64,000 nucleotides of DNA from Sugiyamaella lignohabitans (GCF_001640025.1 NC_031673.1:1116001-1180000); one strand, 5' to 3'; counted from the first letter of the stretch, positions 9,437 to 19,477 are shown. Notes: a model not told the origin generated them from the sequence alone. Made by a program: numbers and translations.

Positions 9437-9857
9437 TTAAACACCCGATAGCCAGGACAACGGCGCATCCCTCTCAAATGTCGAAATTCTGAATTCTTTG
9501 CCATTGATAGCGACGTTGCCATTGTCAATGCCACCAGGTAAAAACAGCAGACAATCAGGTTCGACAAAGTCCTCATTCGGAGAGTAATCTCCGTCAGCAG
9601 CATAAAGTATGGCTACCTCAGATTTCAGGATCCTTTAGTTTGTCAACAACAGCCTTGTTAGAAACTTGACCCGGATCGGGCCTCTTAAGTCCCACTACAA
9701 TCAGGAAAACTCCTGCTGCAATCACGACAATTCCTGCGAGGCACATAGGAACGTCGACCCCTTTTTTCAGTGCCTCATTGTAGGGATACTCGGCAACCTC
9801 GGATGCCAAAGCAACGAAGAGGCATTCAAAGAAGCTTATTATTAACAACAATCTCAT
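9437..9857 (-). pseudogene. Small signal-peptide/membrane protein, frame changed once
   Basis: Frame 1 runs from ATG at 9857 to a TGA at 9618-9620 and gives 79 residues. It has a signal peptide (MRLLLIISFFECLFVALAS), a short lumenal part and one membrane helix (CLAGIVVIAAGVFLIVVGL, about residues 39-57), then a polar tail. At the end of frame 1 the +1 frame continues with coding-like sequence (LYAADGDYSPNEDF, FLPGGIDNGNVAINGKEF) and stops with TAA at 9437-9439. A TATA box 88 bases upstream supports a real gene. The join could be a one-base insertion near AAATCTGAGGTA (pseudogene or assembly error), an intron I cannot place, or programmed +1 shifting at the TGA. I recognise no family. A 66-codon frame ending at 9403 overlaps the second part and is probably a shadow. 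Confidence 0.4.
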
Positions 9858-9944
9858 GTTTCAGTGCTATGGAGAATCAATGTCTGTAGTTGGAATCAAT
9901 GATGAATAGTGACAAATTAGAATCTACGAAGAGAAATTGCGGCC

Positions 9945-9952
9945 CTTTTATA
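9945..9952 (-). promoter_or_regulatory. TATA box of the small membrane-protein locus
   Basis: TATAAAAG on the minus strand lies 88 bases before the ATG at 9857, a usual spacing for a TATA-driven yeast gene. Confidence 0.5.
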
Positions 9953-10078
9953 AAGAATGGATATGCTCCAGCCAGAACGAGATATAGAGTAAAAACGATC
10001 ATGGATATTATTTAACTTTGAGGGGTGAAAATACGCCCTTACCATTCTACACCGGGGAGCCGAAAATATTTCCTGCTT

Positions 10079-10210
10079 GAGCAGCACTTTTAGGATGTCC
10101 CTGTGTTTTAGGTAGAGAAGGCGGCCTGTTTGATGGATCTGGCGATTAAAAGAGATGGCTACTTTACCTCCTACCTACCCAAAACACTGGGACATCCTAA
10201 AATGCTGCTC
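10079..10210. repeat. Long imperfect inverted repeat
   Basis: The arm at 10079-10115 (GAGCAGCACTTTTAGGATGT through TAGGTAG) is complementary to the arm at 10171-10210 with a few mismatches and small indels. The arms are about 37-40 bases and the loop 55 bases. The transcript would form a long hairpin. It resembles a miniature foldback element. A 91-codon frame at 10155-10430 starts inside the loop and is probably not a gene. Confidence 0.75.
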
Positions 10211-11530
10211 ATCGGATGCTCAATTTGGATGTGGGGCACCTGATGAAAGCGCGACCGATATTTTTAGATGCATGGCGCCAGTTATTCAATACCTCGGAAT
10301 ACAACGGGGTTATCACTATCACTATGCATGCAGTTCAATCTTGTCAATATTGATTCCAGTAATAAATGCAGCAGCTTGTTATTTCAGCAATAAACATTCT
10401 AGCATCAGCCTCTTCCATCTTTGGGATTAATGACTCCAAGAATAGGTATTTCCTCCAGTTTACCTTGGACTCATATTTAATTTTTCGTTGAACAGAATCT
10501 TCTTTTGATATTAGCTTCGAGTAACGATTTCATCCCCTTCTTTTTGTTCGAAAATCATGATGAAAGGTTACATGCGTCTAATGAATTTTACAATGCTTTC
10601 TTAAGAGGAGCAACCATTTTAATGAATATCTCAGAATTAATTTAAGTTTTGAACAGGGCTCATGATCTCTAGGGGCGTAAAACCGGTCCTCTACCATGGC
10701 AGATGGCATATCAGTTAGCTACAATAGAAGTCACGTGCCAATCTTCTCCCTAGGATTACAGCTGTACACTCCTGTCCCTGTCCCTGCGTTTGCAGAACCC
10801 GCTGATCTTTTCCAACGAGAGAAAACCGTTTGATCTTGCATTTTAGCATTCATCTCATGATTAGTGACTTTTCTTCAAATCGACTAACACACTTTCTTCC
10901 TTTAGCGGACATAAACGATTAAGCCATAAGTCAGCTGTATTCCACACGTCGTTTACAGGGTAGTTACACTCTTCTTGATATGGATTTTAATACATCTTTC
11001 GTCAACATAGTAGTCATCTGGATCCAGAATAAAGAGTAATATCCGGTAATTCATCACAGGACATTCTGGCCCAACACTAGCTAAAATGTCGGCTCATCAT
11101 CGGACTGAGACCGGATCAGGAAAATCCTAAGTCCGGTACGTTGCTATAACGCTGCAATAATGTACATATATGTACAGCCGTGCATGTTTACAGTTACATT
11201 TGCGAACATCGCTATTGGTGGTACATGAGGGTTCGGGCATCGGCCCTGGCAATAGCAGTAGCCGGCTGTGAATATCGGAAATACTGGTGCAGACGTTACA
11301 TTTCCATACATGTTCTTCCATACATGGGTCTAGTTTTTTACAGAAACAAAGTTGTCAAGAGAGGTAAAATGAATTCGGAGCTCCGTCACCCGGACTACCT
11401 CGTCGACCCATGACTAATTTAATTCCAGTTACTCTCCTCGTAATCAGAGGATGAAGTTTTGAAGAAAATCGCCAGATGGCTCTAGGATGAGGCCTCAACT
11501 GCCAGAGGCAGTCAGAGGTAGAAAACACCC
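10211..11530. other. Intergenic between foldback repeat and KGD1 promoter
   Basis: No credible gene. It contains a CACGTG E-box near 10732 and the second copy of the direct repeat (11013-11058). A 200-codon antisense frame (11355-11957) lies over the KGD1 promoter and first exon; it has no domain and is treated as chance. Confidence 0.5.
11013..11058 (+). repeat. Dispersed direct repeat, copy B
   Basis: Partner of 8907-8950: the same GTCATCTGGATCCAGAAT core and the same TCATCACA end, with a two-base insertion in the middle. Confidence 0.7.
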
Positions 11531-11535
11531 ACCTT

Positions 11536-11758
11536 CCAATCGCATCAAGTCCGTATCGGACGTGGTCTAGGGGACCCGGCAGCGAGAAGCTGCACCGTGT
11601 CTCGAAGCCGATGAGCTGGTTATCCAATCGGTTTGCAAGGCCGGACCTGGTCCATGCAAAGTTTTTCAGCCCGGCAGCCGCTCTAGCGCATATCCGTCGT
11701 ACCCTGACCCGCATCACACAGGGCAATGTCCAAATAAAGCCAAGCAATTCTTTATATA
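11536..11758 (+). promoter_or_regulatory. KGD1 promoter: two CCAAT boxes and TATA
   Basis: CCAATCGC begins at 11536 and CCAATCGG at 11624; both fit the Hap2/3/4/5 site that activates respiratory genes, KGD1 included, in yeast. TATATA at 11753-11758 lies about 135 bases before the ATG. Sites are seen in the sequence; regulation is inferred from the family. Confidence 0.5.
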
Positions 11759-11890
11759 TCGCGGACCAGTGTGCACAATAAAATTTAAACCCCACACAGA
11801 ACGACACAACCGATTTTCGTGGCTTCTTAAGATTCGGTTCGTTTTGTTTGACTCTTTGTTGTTCCTTTCTTAGCAACAGTAAAGAAAAAA

Positions 11891-14800
11891 ATGTTACGCA
11901 GAGCATCGAGAGTGCCATTGAGGGCTGCCGTGTTCCGAAGAGGTCTCGGTCTCTCACAAGCTTCCTCTGCTATTGGTCGAAGATGTTATGTAAGTGATGG
12001 TTTGATCAGTGTTTGGTGCCAATTGGCTGGCGGTGCATTTGTTTCTAGAGGTTGAGGTTATATCGGCAATCCCGTACGATCCTGTAGTGCTCGCTTTTAC
12101 GAATGGATAGATTATATTCTTTTAGAATAGGGCTTCCACTTCAAGTTCGATGTGAGATAAGTCGGGGTTGTCGATGGTCATTGGCGAGCTTGTAGGGTAT
12201 CCGGAAGTGTATTATAGGTTTTGCATTGGTTTCCAGACAATGTTTGTGTTCATACAATAACAAAATTGAGCCAAGCTTGACTTCGTTGCTGAAGCGGATC
12301 ATGTTTCACTTGGTTTCTGGTTTCTTATTGCTACTTACTGGTGATTTACCATTACAAGTCGCGGTTGGCAAGGGGTGACAGGGAACTGACATTAATTGAT
12401 ATTGACCACAAATGAGTTGCAATAATCAATGATAGTGCCGGATTCTCGAAAGATCTATCCAATGCCGGTCACCCACAAGCTCGCGAAGCGAGCACCACGG
12501 GGTCTGGGGCGGAGCCCCAGCTGCCGGAGGCAAACAGGGCATCAGTCGTTCACACGATTCCGCGCCATGTGAGATCAATAACTAACAGAGTGTAGTCGAG
12601 CGGTGACGATGTGTTTCTCCAGTCCAACAATGCCAATTATATTGACGAAATGTACTCGGCATGGAGGGAAGATCCTAGCAGCGTCCATGTTTCGTGGCAG
12701 TCATATTTCAAGAACATTGAGGGTGGTAAGCCCAGTAGTGAGGCATTCAGTGCCCCTCCTACCATTGTTCCCACTCCTTCAGGTGGTGTAGTTACATTTG
12801 CATCATCTGGTGAGAGCAGTGGTGCTGGTAACGGTATTATTGATCACTTGAAGATCCAGCTTTTGGTGCGTGCTTATCAAGTTCGTGGTCATCAAAAGGC
12901 CAAGGTCGATCCTCTGGGTATCTCGTTTGGTGCCGACAGTAAAAAAAATAATGTTCCCAAGGAGTTGACTTTAGAACACTATGGATTCACTGAGAAGGAT
13001 TTAGATAAGAAGATCACTCTTGGACCCGGTATTTTGCCTAGATTTGCTGCTGATGGTGAGTCGCAAAAGTCGCTCCGCCAAATTATTGAGATTTGTGAGA
13101 AAATCTACTGCGGCAGCTATGGTGTAGAATATATTCACATTTCCGACCGTTTCAAGTGCGACTGGATTAGAGAGAGAATTGAAATCCCCGTTCCATATAA
13201 GTATTCGGTTGATGAGAAGAGAAGAATCCTCGATCGTCTTATCTGGGCCACTTTGTTTGAGTCATTTTTGTCGTCCAAGTTCCCTAATGACAAGAGATTC
13301 GGCTTAGAGGGTGCTGAGACCATGGTTCCTGGTATGAAGTCTTTGATTGATAGATCTGTTGATAAGGGTATTGAGGACGTTGTAATTGGTATGCCCCACA
13401 GAGGTCGTCTTAACATGTTGAGTAACGTTGTTCGTAAGCCCAACGAGTCTATTTTCAGTGAATTTGCTGGATCCGCTAGTTTTGACGAAGGTTCTGGTGA
13501 TGTCAAGTACCACTTGGGTATGAACTATAGACGTCCCACTCCTAGTGGTAAGAAGGTCAACCTTTCGTTGGTTGCCAATCCTTCCCACTTGGAAGCTGAG
13601 GATCCTGTTGTCCTTGGTCAAACCAGAGCCATTCAACACTACAAGAAGGACGAGGGTACTTATGAGAAGGCTATGGGAGTCTTGTTGCATGGAGATGCTG
13701 CTTTCGCTGGTCAAGGTGTTGTTTACGAAACCATTGGTTTCCACTCATTACCTGCCTACTCCACTGGTGGTACTATCCACATCATTATCAACAATCAAAT
13801 TGGTTTCACTACCGATCCCAGATTCTCGCGTTCTACCCCATATCCATCTGATATTGCCAAGGGTATTGAGGCTCCTATTTTCCACGTCAATGGTGATGAT
13901 ATCGAGGCTGTTACATTTATCTTCAATTTGGCTGCCGACTGGAGAGCCACTTTCAAGTCTGATGTTATCATCGACATTGTCTGTTACAGAAAGTACGGTC
14001 ACAACGAGACCGATCAACCTTCTTTCACTCAACCTTTGATGTATCAGAAGATTGCCAAAAAGGACACTGCTTTGAACTACTATGTTGAGAAGCTTCTTGC
14101 TGAGGGTTCGTTTACCAAGGAAGATATTGAGGAGCACAAGAAGTGGGTCTGGCAATTGTTGGAGGAATCGTTCAGCAAGTCCAAGGACTACACTCCTACC
14201 CAAAAGGAATGGGTGTCTTCTGCTTGGGAAGGTTTCAAGACCCCCAAGGAGTTGGCTACTGAGATCCTTCCTCATTTGCCCACTGCTATTGACGAGGCTA
14301 CTGTCAAGGAGGTTGGAAAGATTGTTTCTACCGTTCCTGAAGACTTCAACCTTCACCGTAACCTCAAGCGTATTCTTAACACTCGTCTTAAGAGCATTGA
14401 AGAGGGTAAGAACATCGACTGGTCGACTGGTGAGGCTCTTGCCTTTGGTTCTCTTGTCAAGGAAGGATACCATGTCCGTTTGTCTGGTCAAGATGTTGAG
14501 AGAGGTACCTTCTCTCAAAGACACGCTGTCTTGCATGATCAAGAGTCTGAGAAGACTTACGTCCCAATCCAAACCGTCGGACCTGATCCTGACAAGTTTG
14601 TCATCTCCAACTCGTCATTGTCTGAATACGGTGTCATGGGTTTCGAGTATGGTTACTCATTGACCAGTCCCGATGCTCTTGTTATTTGGGAGGCCCAATT
14701 CGGTGATTTCGCCAACACCGCCCAAGTCATTACTGATCAATTTGTGGCTGCCGGTGAGTCCAAGTGGGCCCAGAGAACTGGTCTTGTTCTGTCTCTTCCT

Positions 14801-15523
14801 CACGGTTACGACGGTCAAGGACCTGAGCACTCGTCTGCAAGAATTGAACGTTACCTCCAACTTGCCAATGAAGACCCTAGAGTTTTCCCATCTCCTGACA
14901 AGCTTGAACGTCAACACCAAGACTGTAACATGCAGATTGCCTACCCCTCTACTCCTGCCAACTTGTTCCACTTGTTGAGAAGACAAATGCACAGAGCTTT
15001 CAGAAAGCCTCTTGTCTTGACATTCTCTAAGTCGTTGTTGCGTCATCCTTTGGCCCGTTCCTCCATTGAGGACTTCACTGGTGACTCGCACTTCCAATGG
15101 GTTATTGAAGATGCTGAACACGGTGTTTCTATTAACTCCAAGGAGGAAACGAAACGTCTTGTTTTGTGTTCTGGTCAAGTCTTCACTGCTTTGCACAAGG
15201 CCCGTGAGACAAATGGCATCAAGGATACTGCTTTCGTCAAGATCGAGCAGTTCCATCCTTTCCCATTTGCTCAAATTAAGGACGTCCTTGATTCATACCC
15301 TAACGTTGAGGACATTGTCTGGTGTCAAGAAGAGCCTCTCAACGCCGGTGCCTGGAGTTTCGTCAGCCCTCGTTTTGCCACTACATTTGCTGAGACAGAG
15401 CACCATAAGAACGCTACCTTGAGATATGCTGGTAGACCCCCATCTGCCAGTGTTGCTGCCGGTACCAAGAAGGCCCATTTGGCTGAAGAAGAGGCCTTCA
15501 TCAAGGATGCCTTGAACCTTTAA
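11891..15523 (+). CDS. KGD1: 2-oxoglutarate dehydrogenase E1, mitochondrial, two exons
   Basis: Thiamine-diphosphate-dependent E1 of the 2-oxoglutarate dehydrogenase complex of the citric acid cycle, in the mitochondrial matrix. Exon 1 (11891-11989) encodes 33 residues, an Arg/Ala/Ser-rich presequence ([20 protein letters not shown]). The intron is 11990-12595 (GTAAGT, branch ACTAAC at 12581-12586, acceptor TAG). Exon 2 (12596-15523) continues in frame as [20 protein letters not shown], aligning with the mature start of yeast Kgd1. The spliced protein is 1008 residues; the yeast enzyme is 1014. Family signatures include GMPHRGRLN, the GD...NN thiamine region ([28 protein letters not shown]) and [17 protein letters not shown]. 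Strong codon bias suggests high expression. The intron is long for a yeast and carries a GC double-hairpin repeat. Confidence 0.96.
12479..12532 (-). repeat. GC double-hairpin element inside the KGD1 intron (element 5)
   Basis: Stem 2 GCTCGC-GAA-GCGAGC, stem 1 CTGGGG/CCCCAG, and the end CAGCTGCCGGAGGCA, in minus orientation. It ends about 50 bases before the branch site and so is spliced out with the intron. One base (T for C in GCTGCCGG) differs from the consensus. Confidence 0.85.
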
Positions 15524-15706
15524 TTATTTTAGTTTTTATTTACCTCAATCATAGTATATAGTGTATACAATAAATTGTTCTACAATTAATATCTCTAACA
15601 TGTCGCCTGGTCCAATATGGAAGTAAGTTCTAGCAAAATATGACTACCACCCCTCACACAAGCTGTTTCAGTTTTCGCGCCCAGAATTCCTGCCGCGACG
15701 TTGGTC

Positions 15707-15764
15707 TGCCTCCGGCGGCTGGGGCTCCGCCCCAGACCCTGGTTGTGCTCCGCTTCGCGGAGCG
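15707..15764 (+). repeat. GC double-hairpin element, single unit (element 6)
   Basis: An intact unit with stem 1 CTGGGG-CTCCG-CCCCAG and stem 2 GCTCCGC-TTC-GCGGAGC. It lies 184 bases after the KGD1 stop, between the convergent KGD1 and MCD1 genes. It is nearly identical to element 3, which suggests recent spread or gene conversion. Confidence 0.85.
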
Positions 15765-16152
15765 ATTGGGATTGCGGGCGGGCTTTTTAAAACTGTAGTT
15801 GGTGAGCAGAACTCCCCGTTGACTTCCTCTCATCCTCTTCTCATGATTCATAGAATGGTTTCTAATCAATCATGATGCCAAGTTGAAGAACCAACCTATG
15901 ATCTGTAGTTGTGATTTACAAAACCGGATCATATTTTCCAGATATTCCCAAAAATAATGATGGAGTAAAATAACTGGTATCAGTCTATCAAATCCCGGTC
16001 GTTGTTCTGTTATTATTATCAATACCCTGGTGGGCAGAAGAGCAAAGTAGAAACAAAATTAATAAATAAACCATAATTATTAAAACTATAAAGAATAAAA
16101 CAAAAGAACAATATCATCCAGTCATAAAGAGCATGTTAACACTCGCAAACAT

Positions 16153-18042
16153 CTATACAGCTATTCCAGCAGGTAGAGAGGCAGTTGCATCTTCTTGCTG
16201 TTCAGGCTCATCCCAAATGGGGTTGTGAAGCTTCGGCTTAGCTGAAATATTAAAGTCACCAAAAGCGGCCGGTTGGTCAATACTAATTGCATCCTTGGTG
16301 GCCAGAACCAACATTTCAAAAAACATTTTGACCTTGTCAGACTTGCGTCCTCCCTCTGACAATTCAGAAAAACTTATCGACTCCTCAAACTCTAAACCTT
16401 GGCGTAGTTTTTGAGCAGCTATGATTGTATTTCTTGAAACACCTCTGTTGTTGGATTGAGATGATTGTGGCTGTTGATTCTCTTCACCATTTTCAGGTTG
16501 AGTTGATGGACCAAAGAAACTCGTTCCAAAAAAGTCCTCTTCCTCTTCCTCTTCAAGATCTAGGTTATAAAGAGGTTCAGAAACAATCGGGAACCCATCT
16601 TCATCGTCTAGCACTAGCTCAGCTCTATTACCCTCTTCATCAACCCTCAGTGCCTTTTGATTGGGACCTTCTTCTTCATCTTCATCACCACCGGGGACAA
16701 TTGACATGCCAAAGTCATTCTCAAAGTCTATTTGTTGAAGGGTGGCATCTCCTTCTTCGGCTCGGCCAGACTCCATATCAGCCTTCTTCTTGAGAAGTTC
16801 AGCAATGCTGCGGATATCCAGCAATGGGTTCGAGTACTGGTTGAATACGCTGTCCAACAGCTGGTTATGGTTGTCGGAAAGACACAGCAATCCATAAGCA
16901 ATAGAGTTATTGGGCAAGACGGGGTGATCCGTAAGAATAGACTCAATAGCTTCATCTCTATCAGCTTGAGATTGACTGGCTTGTACTCTAGAGTCAGCTC
17001 GTGGTCCCACTATAGTGGTAGTCTGATCACGGAGCGCACGTTTACGTTTAGGATTAACGTCTCCTAGCAATGCCGCAGTGGCAACTGATTTGGAGTTGGC
17101 ATTGTCCTCGACGCCTATATCAATCATTTCATCTAGTTCATTACCAGTAGGGGTGGCAGGGTTGTTGATTCCTGGAGAATTGGCGCTAACATTTCCAAAT
17201 CCTTCTTCCTCATCTGGGATCATTGGAGGCATTTCGCCATCATCGTCATCGGCACCAAGATTAAAACTAGGCAGTTCCTCTTCACCTCGGCCAATCTCAA
17301 TTTCCTTGTCTAAATCTAAATCTAAATCAAGATTCAACTCGTTCTCATCGTCATCGTCTGCCAGGATTCGAGTATTTTGCTCATCTTCATCTTCATCCTC
17401 ATCGAGACCACCTCTTCTTCTACCAATTTCAATAGATTGATCAAAAGTATCGGCAACCTCCTGTGTGAATTGTGATGGGGCCGAGTTAAAGTCGTCGTCT
17501 CTAAATCTATTGGTATTTCCTGGTCCATTGTGAGTGCCGCTGGCCTGACTTAAGATATCACCACTTAGTTCCATAGGAAAAGCAGGTAGCAAGTCAGTGA
17601 AGTCTGTTAAAGTGTTTTGTAGCAGACTACGGCTCTCCCCACTAGCATTGTTTTGAATAATAACAGCGGTCCTACTTCTCTGACGGTTTCTAGTAATGCC
17701 GTTATCTTCAGGAAGAAGAGAAAGAATGTCCGTTGACCCTGGAAGATTTACATTGCCAGGTTTGAACGCCGCTTTCAGTTCTGAGAACGCGACTGTACAG
17801 TCTGTTTCAAGATTCTTAACCTTGGTGTTATAAATTCTACTGACTCCAAGCAATAGCTGACCTTCCAGTCTCAAGGCAAAGGTACCTCCTTCATTATCTC
17901 TAATAATTCTTACCGACTTTAGGATATCGGTACTATTAATTTCTCGCCGGGTTAACTTCTTATCCAAACTACCCACCAGCCAGACATGTGCTAAAGGAGA
18001 CCCTTGTTTGGTTAATGAAGTCTCTGAGTAAATCATTATCAA
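16153..18042 (-). CDS. MCD1: Cohesin kleisin subunit Mcd1/Scc1/Rad21
   Basis: A 629-residue alpha-kleisin that closes the Smc1-Smc3 cohesin ring in the nucleus and is cut by separase at anaphase. The N-terminal Smc3-binding domain (residues 4-100) has YSETSLTKQGSPLAHVWLVG and LRLEGQLLLGVSRIY. The winged-helix C-terminus that binds Smc1 includes FSELSEGGRKSDKVKMFFEM. Two separase-type sites are visible: SIEIGR at 203-208 (followed by RR) and EIEIGR at 247-252; the family consensus is (S/D/E)xExxR. The middle is very acidic. The protein starts MIMIYS while the family starts MFYS, so the ATG at 18036 may be the real start. It is convergent with KGD1. An ACGCGT site 21 bases upstream fits G1/S expression. 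Confidence 0.92.
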   Translation of the reverse strand: MIMIYSETSLTKQGSPLAHVWLVGSLDKKLTRREINSTDILKSVRIIRDNEGGTFALRLEGQLLLGVSRIYNTKVKNLETDCTVAFSELKAAFKPGNVNLPGSTDILSLLPEDNGITRNRQRSRTAVIIQNNASGESRSLLQNTLTDFTDLLPAFPMELSGDILSQASGTHNGPGNTNRFRDDDFNSAPSQFTQEVADTFDQSIEIGRRRGGLDEDEDEDEQNTRILADDDDENELNLDLDLDLDKEIEIGRGEEELPSFNLGADDDDGEMPPMIPDEEEGFGNVSANSPGINNPATPTGNELDEMIDIGVEDNANSKSVATAALLGDVNPKRKRALRDQTTTIVGPRADSRVQASQSQADRDEAIESILTDHPVLPNNSIAYGLLCLSDNHNQLLDSVFNQYSNPLLDIRSIAELLKKKADMESGRAEEGDATLQQIDFENDFGMSIVPGGDEDEEEGPNQKALRVDEEGNRAELVLDDEDGFPIVSEPLYNLDLEEEEEEDFFGTSFFGPSTQPENGEENQQPQSSQSNNRGVSRNTIIAAQKLRQGLEFEESISFSELSEGGRKSDKVKMFFEMLVLATKDAISIDQPAAFGDFNISAKPKLHNPIWDEPEQQEDATASLPAGIAV

Positions 18043-18062
18043 GCTGAACGATGAAAAAAATT

Positions 18063-18068
18063 ACGCGT
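18063..18068. promoter_or_regulatory. MCB-like ACGCGT upstream of MCD1
   Basis: The hexamer lies 21 bases before the annotated ATG. In S. cerevisiae MCD1 is an MBF target expressed at G1/S. The short distance means it may fall in the transcribed leader, so function is uncertain. Confidence 0.35.
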
Positions 18069-18785
18069 CTGCTGAATTACGGCAACTGAAGTCGTGAATT
18101 CTCTCTGTTCCTTGTTTAAATACTAAATCAATCTGATGTTTTTTAATGAATAATGACTTCAATATACAAGGTGAACACTGGCAAGTTTCAAAATATCCAA
18201 AAAATACTGTAAATTCAGCAGTCAAAATTAGAATACTCGTAACGTTCTGCAAGAAATGATATTTCAATGTTTTGCAGTTGCCAATATAATAAGAAGGCTG
18301 GATGGGCGCGCCACGCGCATTTACTGACAGGCGTGTGGCTGGCTATGGTTCAAAGTCTCACTGCCAAGGTAGTGGGATAAGGGGAACATTTTGACTGTGC
18401 CTATAGCCCATTCTTCTTAGTTATCAGCAATAATTTTTACAAAATTCATTATAAATAGAAAGCTTTACAACAGTATTAATTAAAATTCTTGAAAATATTT
18501 TGTATTTATTTATTAAGCGGCCTTTTAAACTGAGTCGCTACAATTCCTGAAAAAACGATAGGCTTTGCGTCATGCACGTTGTTATATGCATGTAATTCCT
18601 TAACCACAAGTAATCAATAGTGGAATGAGAAATGAGAATTAACGTTTGACAGAAGGAACAAATATATTAAAAGGATACATTGAGACAAGACATAGAAAAG
18701 TACTAGAATAGACAAGGTAATACTAGTGTTTTTGAGTGAATAGATAGGGTGATGATTATTTCCAGAGAGAACAAACCATGTAAGA

Positions 18786-18864
18786 ATCAGGATCCAAGTA
18801 AAGGTCCGGTTACGGGGATACTAGGAATACGGAGGTCGAGAGAGGACCTTTAAAGGATTCTGAT
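18786..18864. ncRNA. Hairpin with 21-22 bp stem, unknown element
   Basis: The left arm 18786-18807 (ATCAGGATCCAAGTAAAGGTCC) pairs with the right arm 18844-18864 with three or four mismatches, including nine perfect pairs TAAAGGTCC/GGACCTTTA next to a 36-base loop. The stem is far longer than expected by chance in non-coding DNA. It could be a structured RNA or a foldback repeat; direction is unknown. It lies 183 bases before the tRNA gene. Confidence 0.35.
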
Positions 18865-19046
18865 ATAATTACTAATTTTATTCACAAGACTATTTGTTAC
18901 TTTTCTAAGATCATGTTACGCGTCGCGTCAGGATGTTTATACACGGTGTTCTGTGAAACCCGGTGGGTGACCATACCGCGGTGACCCGTCGGTTAGTTGG
19001 AGGAGTGAGACTCCTCAGCTGTCGCATTTCTTACAAACCAACACCG

Positions 19047-19119
19047 TTCCACGTGGCCTAATTGGCAAGGCGTCTGACTACGAATCAGGAGATTGCAGGT
19101 TCAAGCCCTGTCGTGGAAG
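19047..19119 (+). tRNA. tRNA-Arg (anticodon ACG)
   Basis: A 73-base cloverleaf without intron. Acceptor stem TTCCACG pairs with CGTGGAA, followed by discriminator G. The anticodon loop is CTACGAA, giving ACG, read as arginine (A34 is normally edited to inosine, decoding CGU/CGC/CGA). The A box begins at TGGCCTAATTGG and the B box is GGTTCAAGCCC. The sequence closely follows yeast tRNA-Arg(ACG). Confidence 0.95.
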
Positions 19120-19148
19120 TTCTTAGTAGGTTAATTTCCTACGAAATA

Positions 19149-19156
19149 TTTTTTTT
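19149..19156 (+). terminator. Pol III T-run terminator of tRNA-Arg
   Basis: A run of eight T begins 30 bases after the tRNA 3' end, followed by a second T run. This fits RNA polymerase III termination. Confidence 0.7.
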
Positions 19157-19454
19157 CTTTTTGTCATTTTCATGAAACTATTGAATAGTAATAGAAAGTA
19201 GTCTTTTTGTATTGTTGCTTCCTGACATAGAAGACCGCAAAACAAGCTTTTTGCTCAATTTCAATCCCGTCGGCATGAGGGGTCTGGCAGCAGATTTCTG
19301 GAGGACGGTGACAATAGAAAAGTGGGAGGAGAGCTTTATAATATTAGAGACAGCTGATCTAAAAAAAAGCTCTGAATATTAGATCCGGTTTTCTATAGCT
19401 AGAATGGAGGTTAATAAGCCGGTTAGGTGAGTGAACTCGGGCCATACATAGAGT

Positions 19455-19477
19455 TGATCAGCGCTGAGCGCTGATCA
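19455..19477. repeat. Perfect 23-bp palindrome
   Basis: TGATCAGCGCT and AGCGCTGATCA are exact reverse complements around a single G. It is intergenic, 630 bases before the SCP1-like gene. It could be a dimeric factor site or a small cruciform. Confidence 0.8.

Noticed and set aside
11355..11957. 200-codon antisense frame over the KGD1 promoter and first exon
   Set aside because: It overlaps the well-supported KGD1 TATA box, leader and presequence exon, and has no domain or family look.
18750..18866. Box C/D snoRNA reading (GTGATGA near 18750, CTGA near 18860)
   Set aside because: No convincing terminal stem, and the 3' box lies inside the arm of a stronger hairpin.
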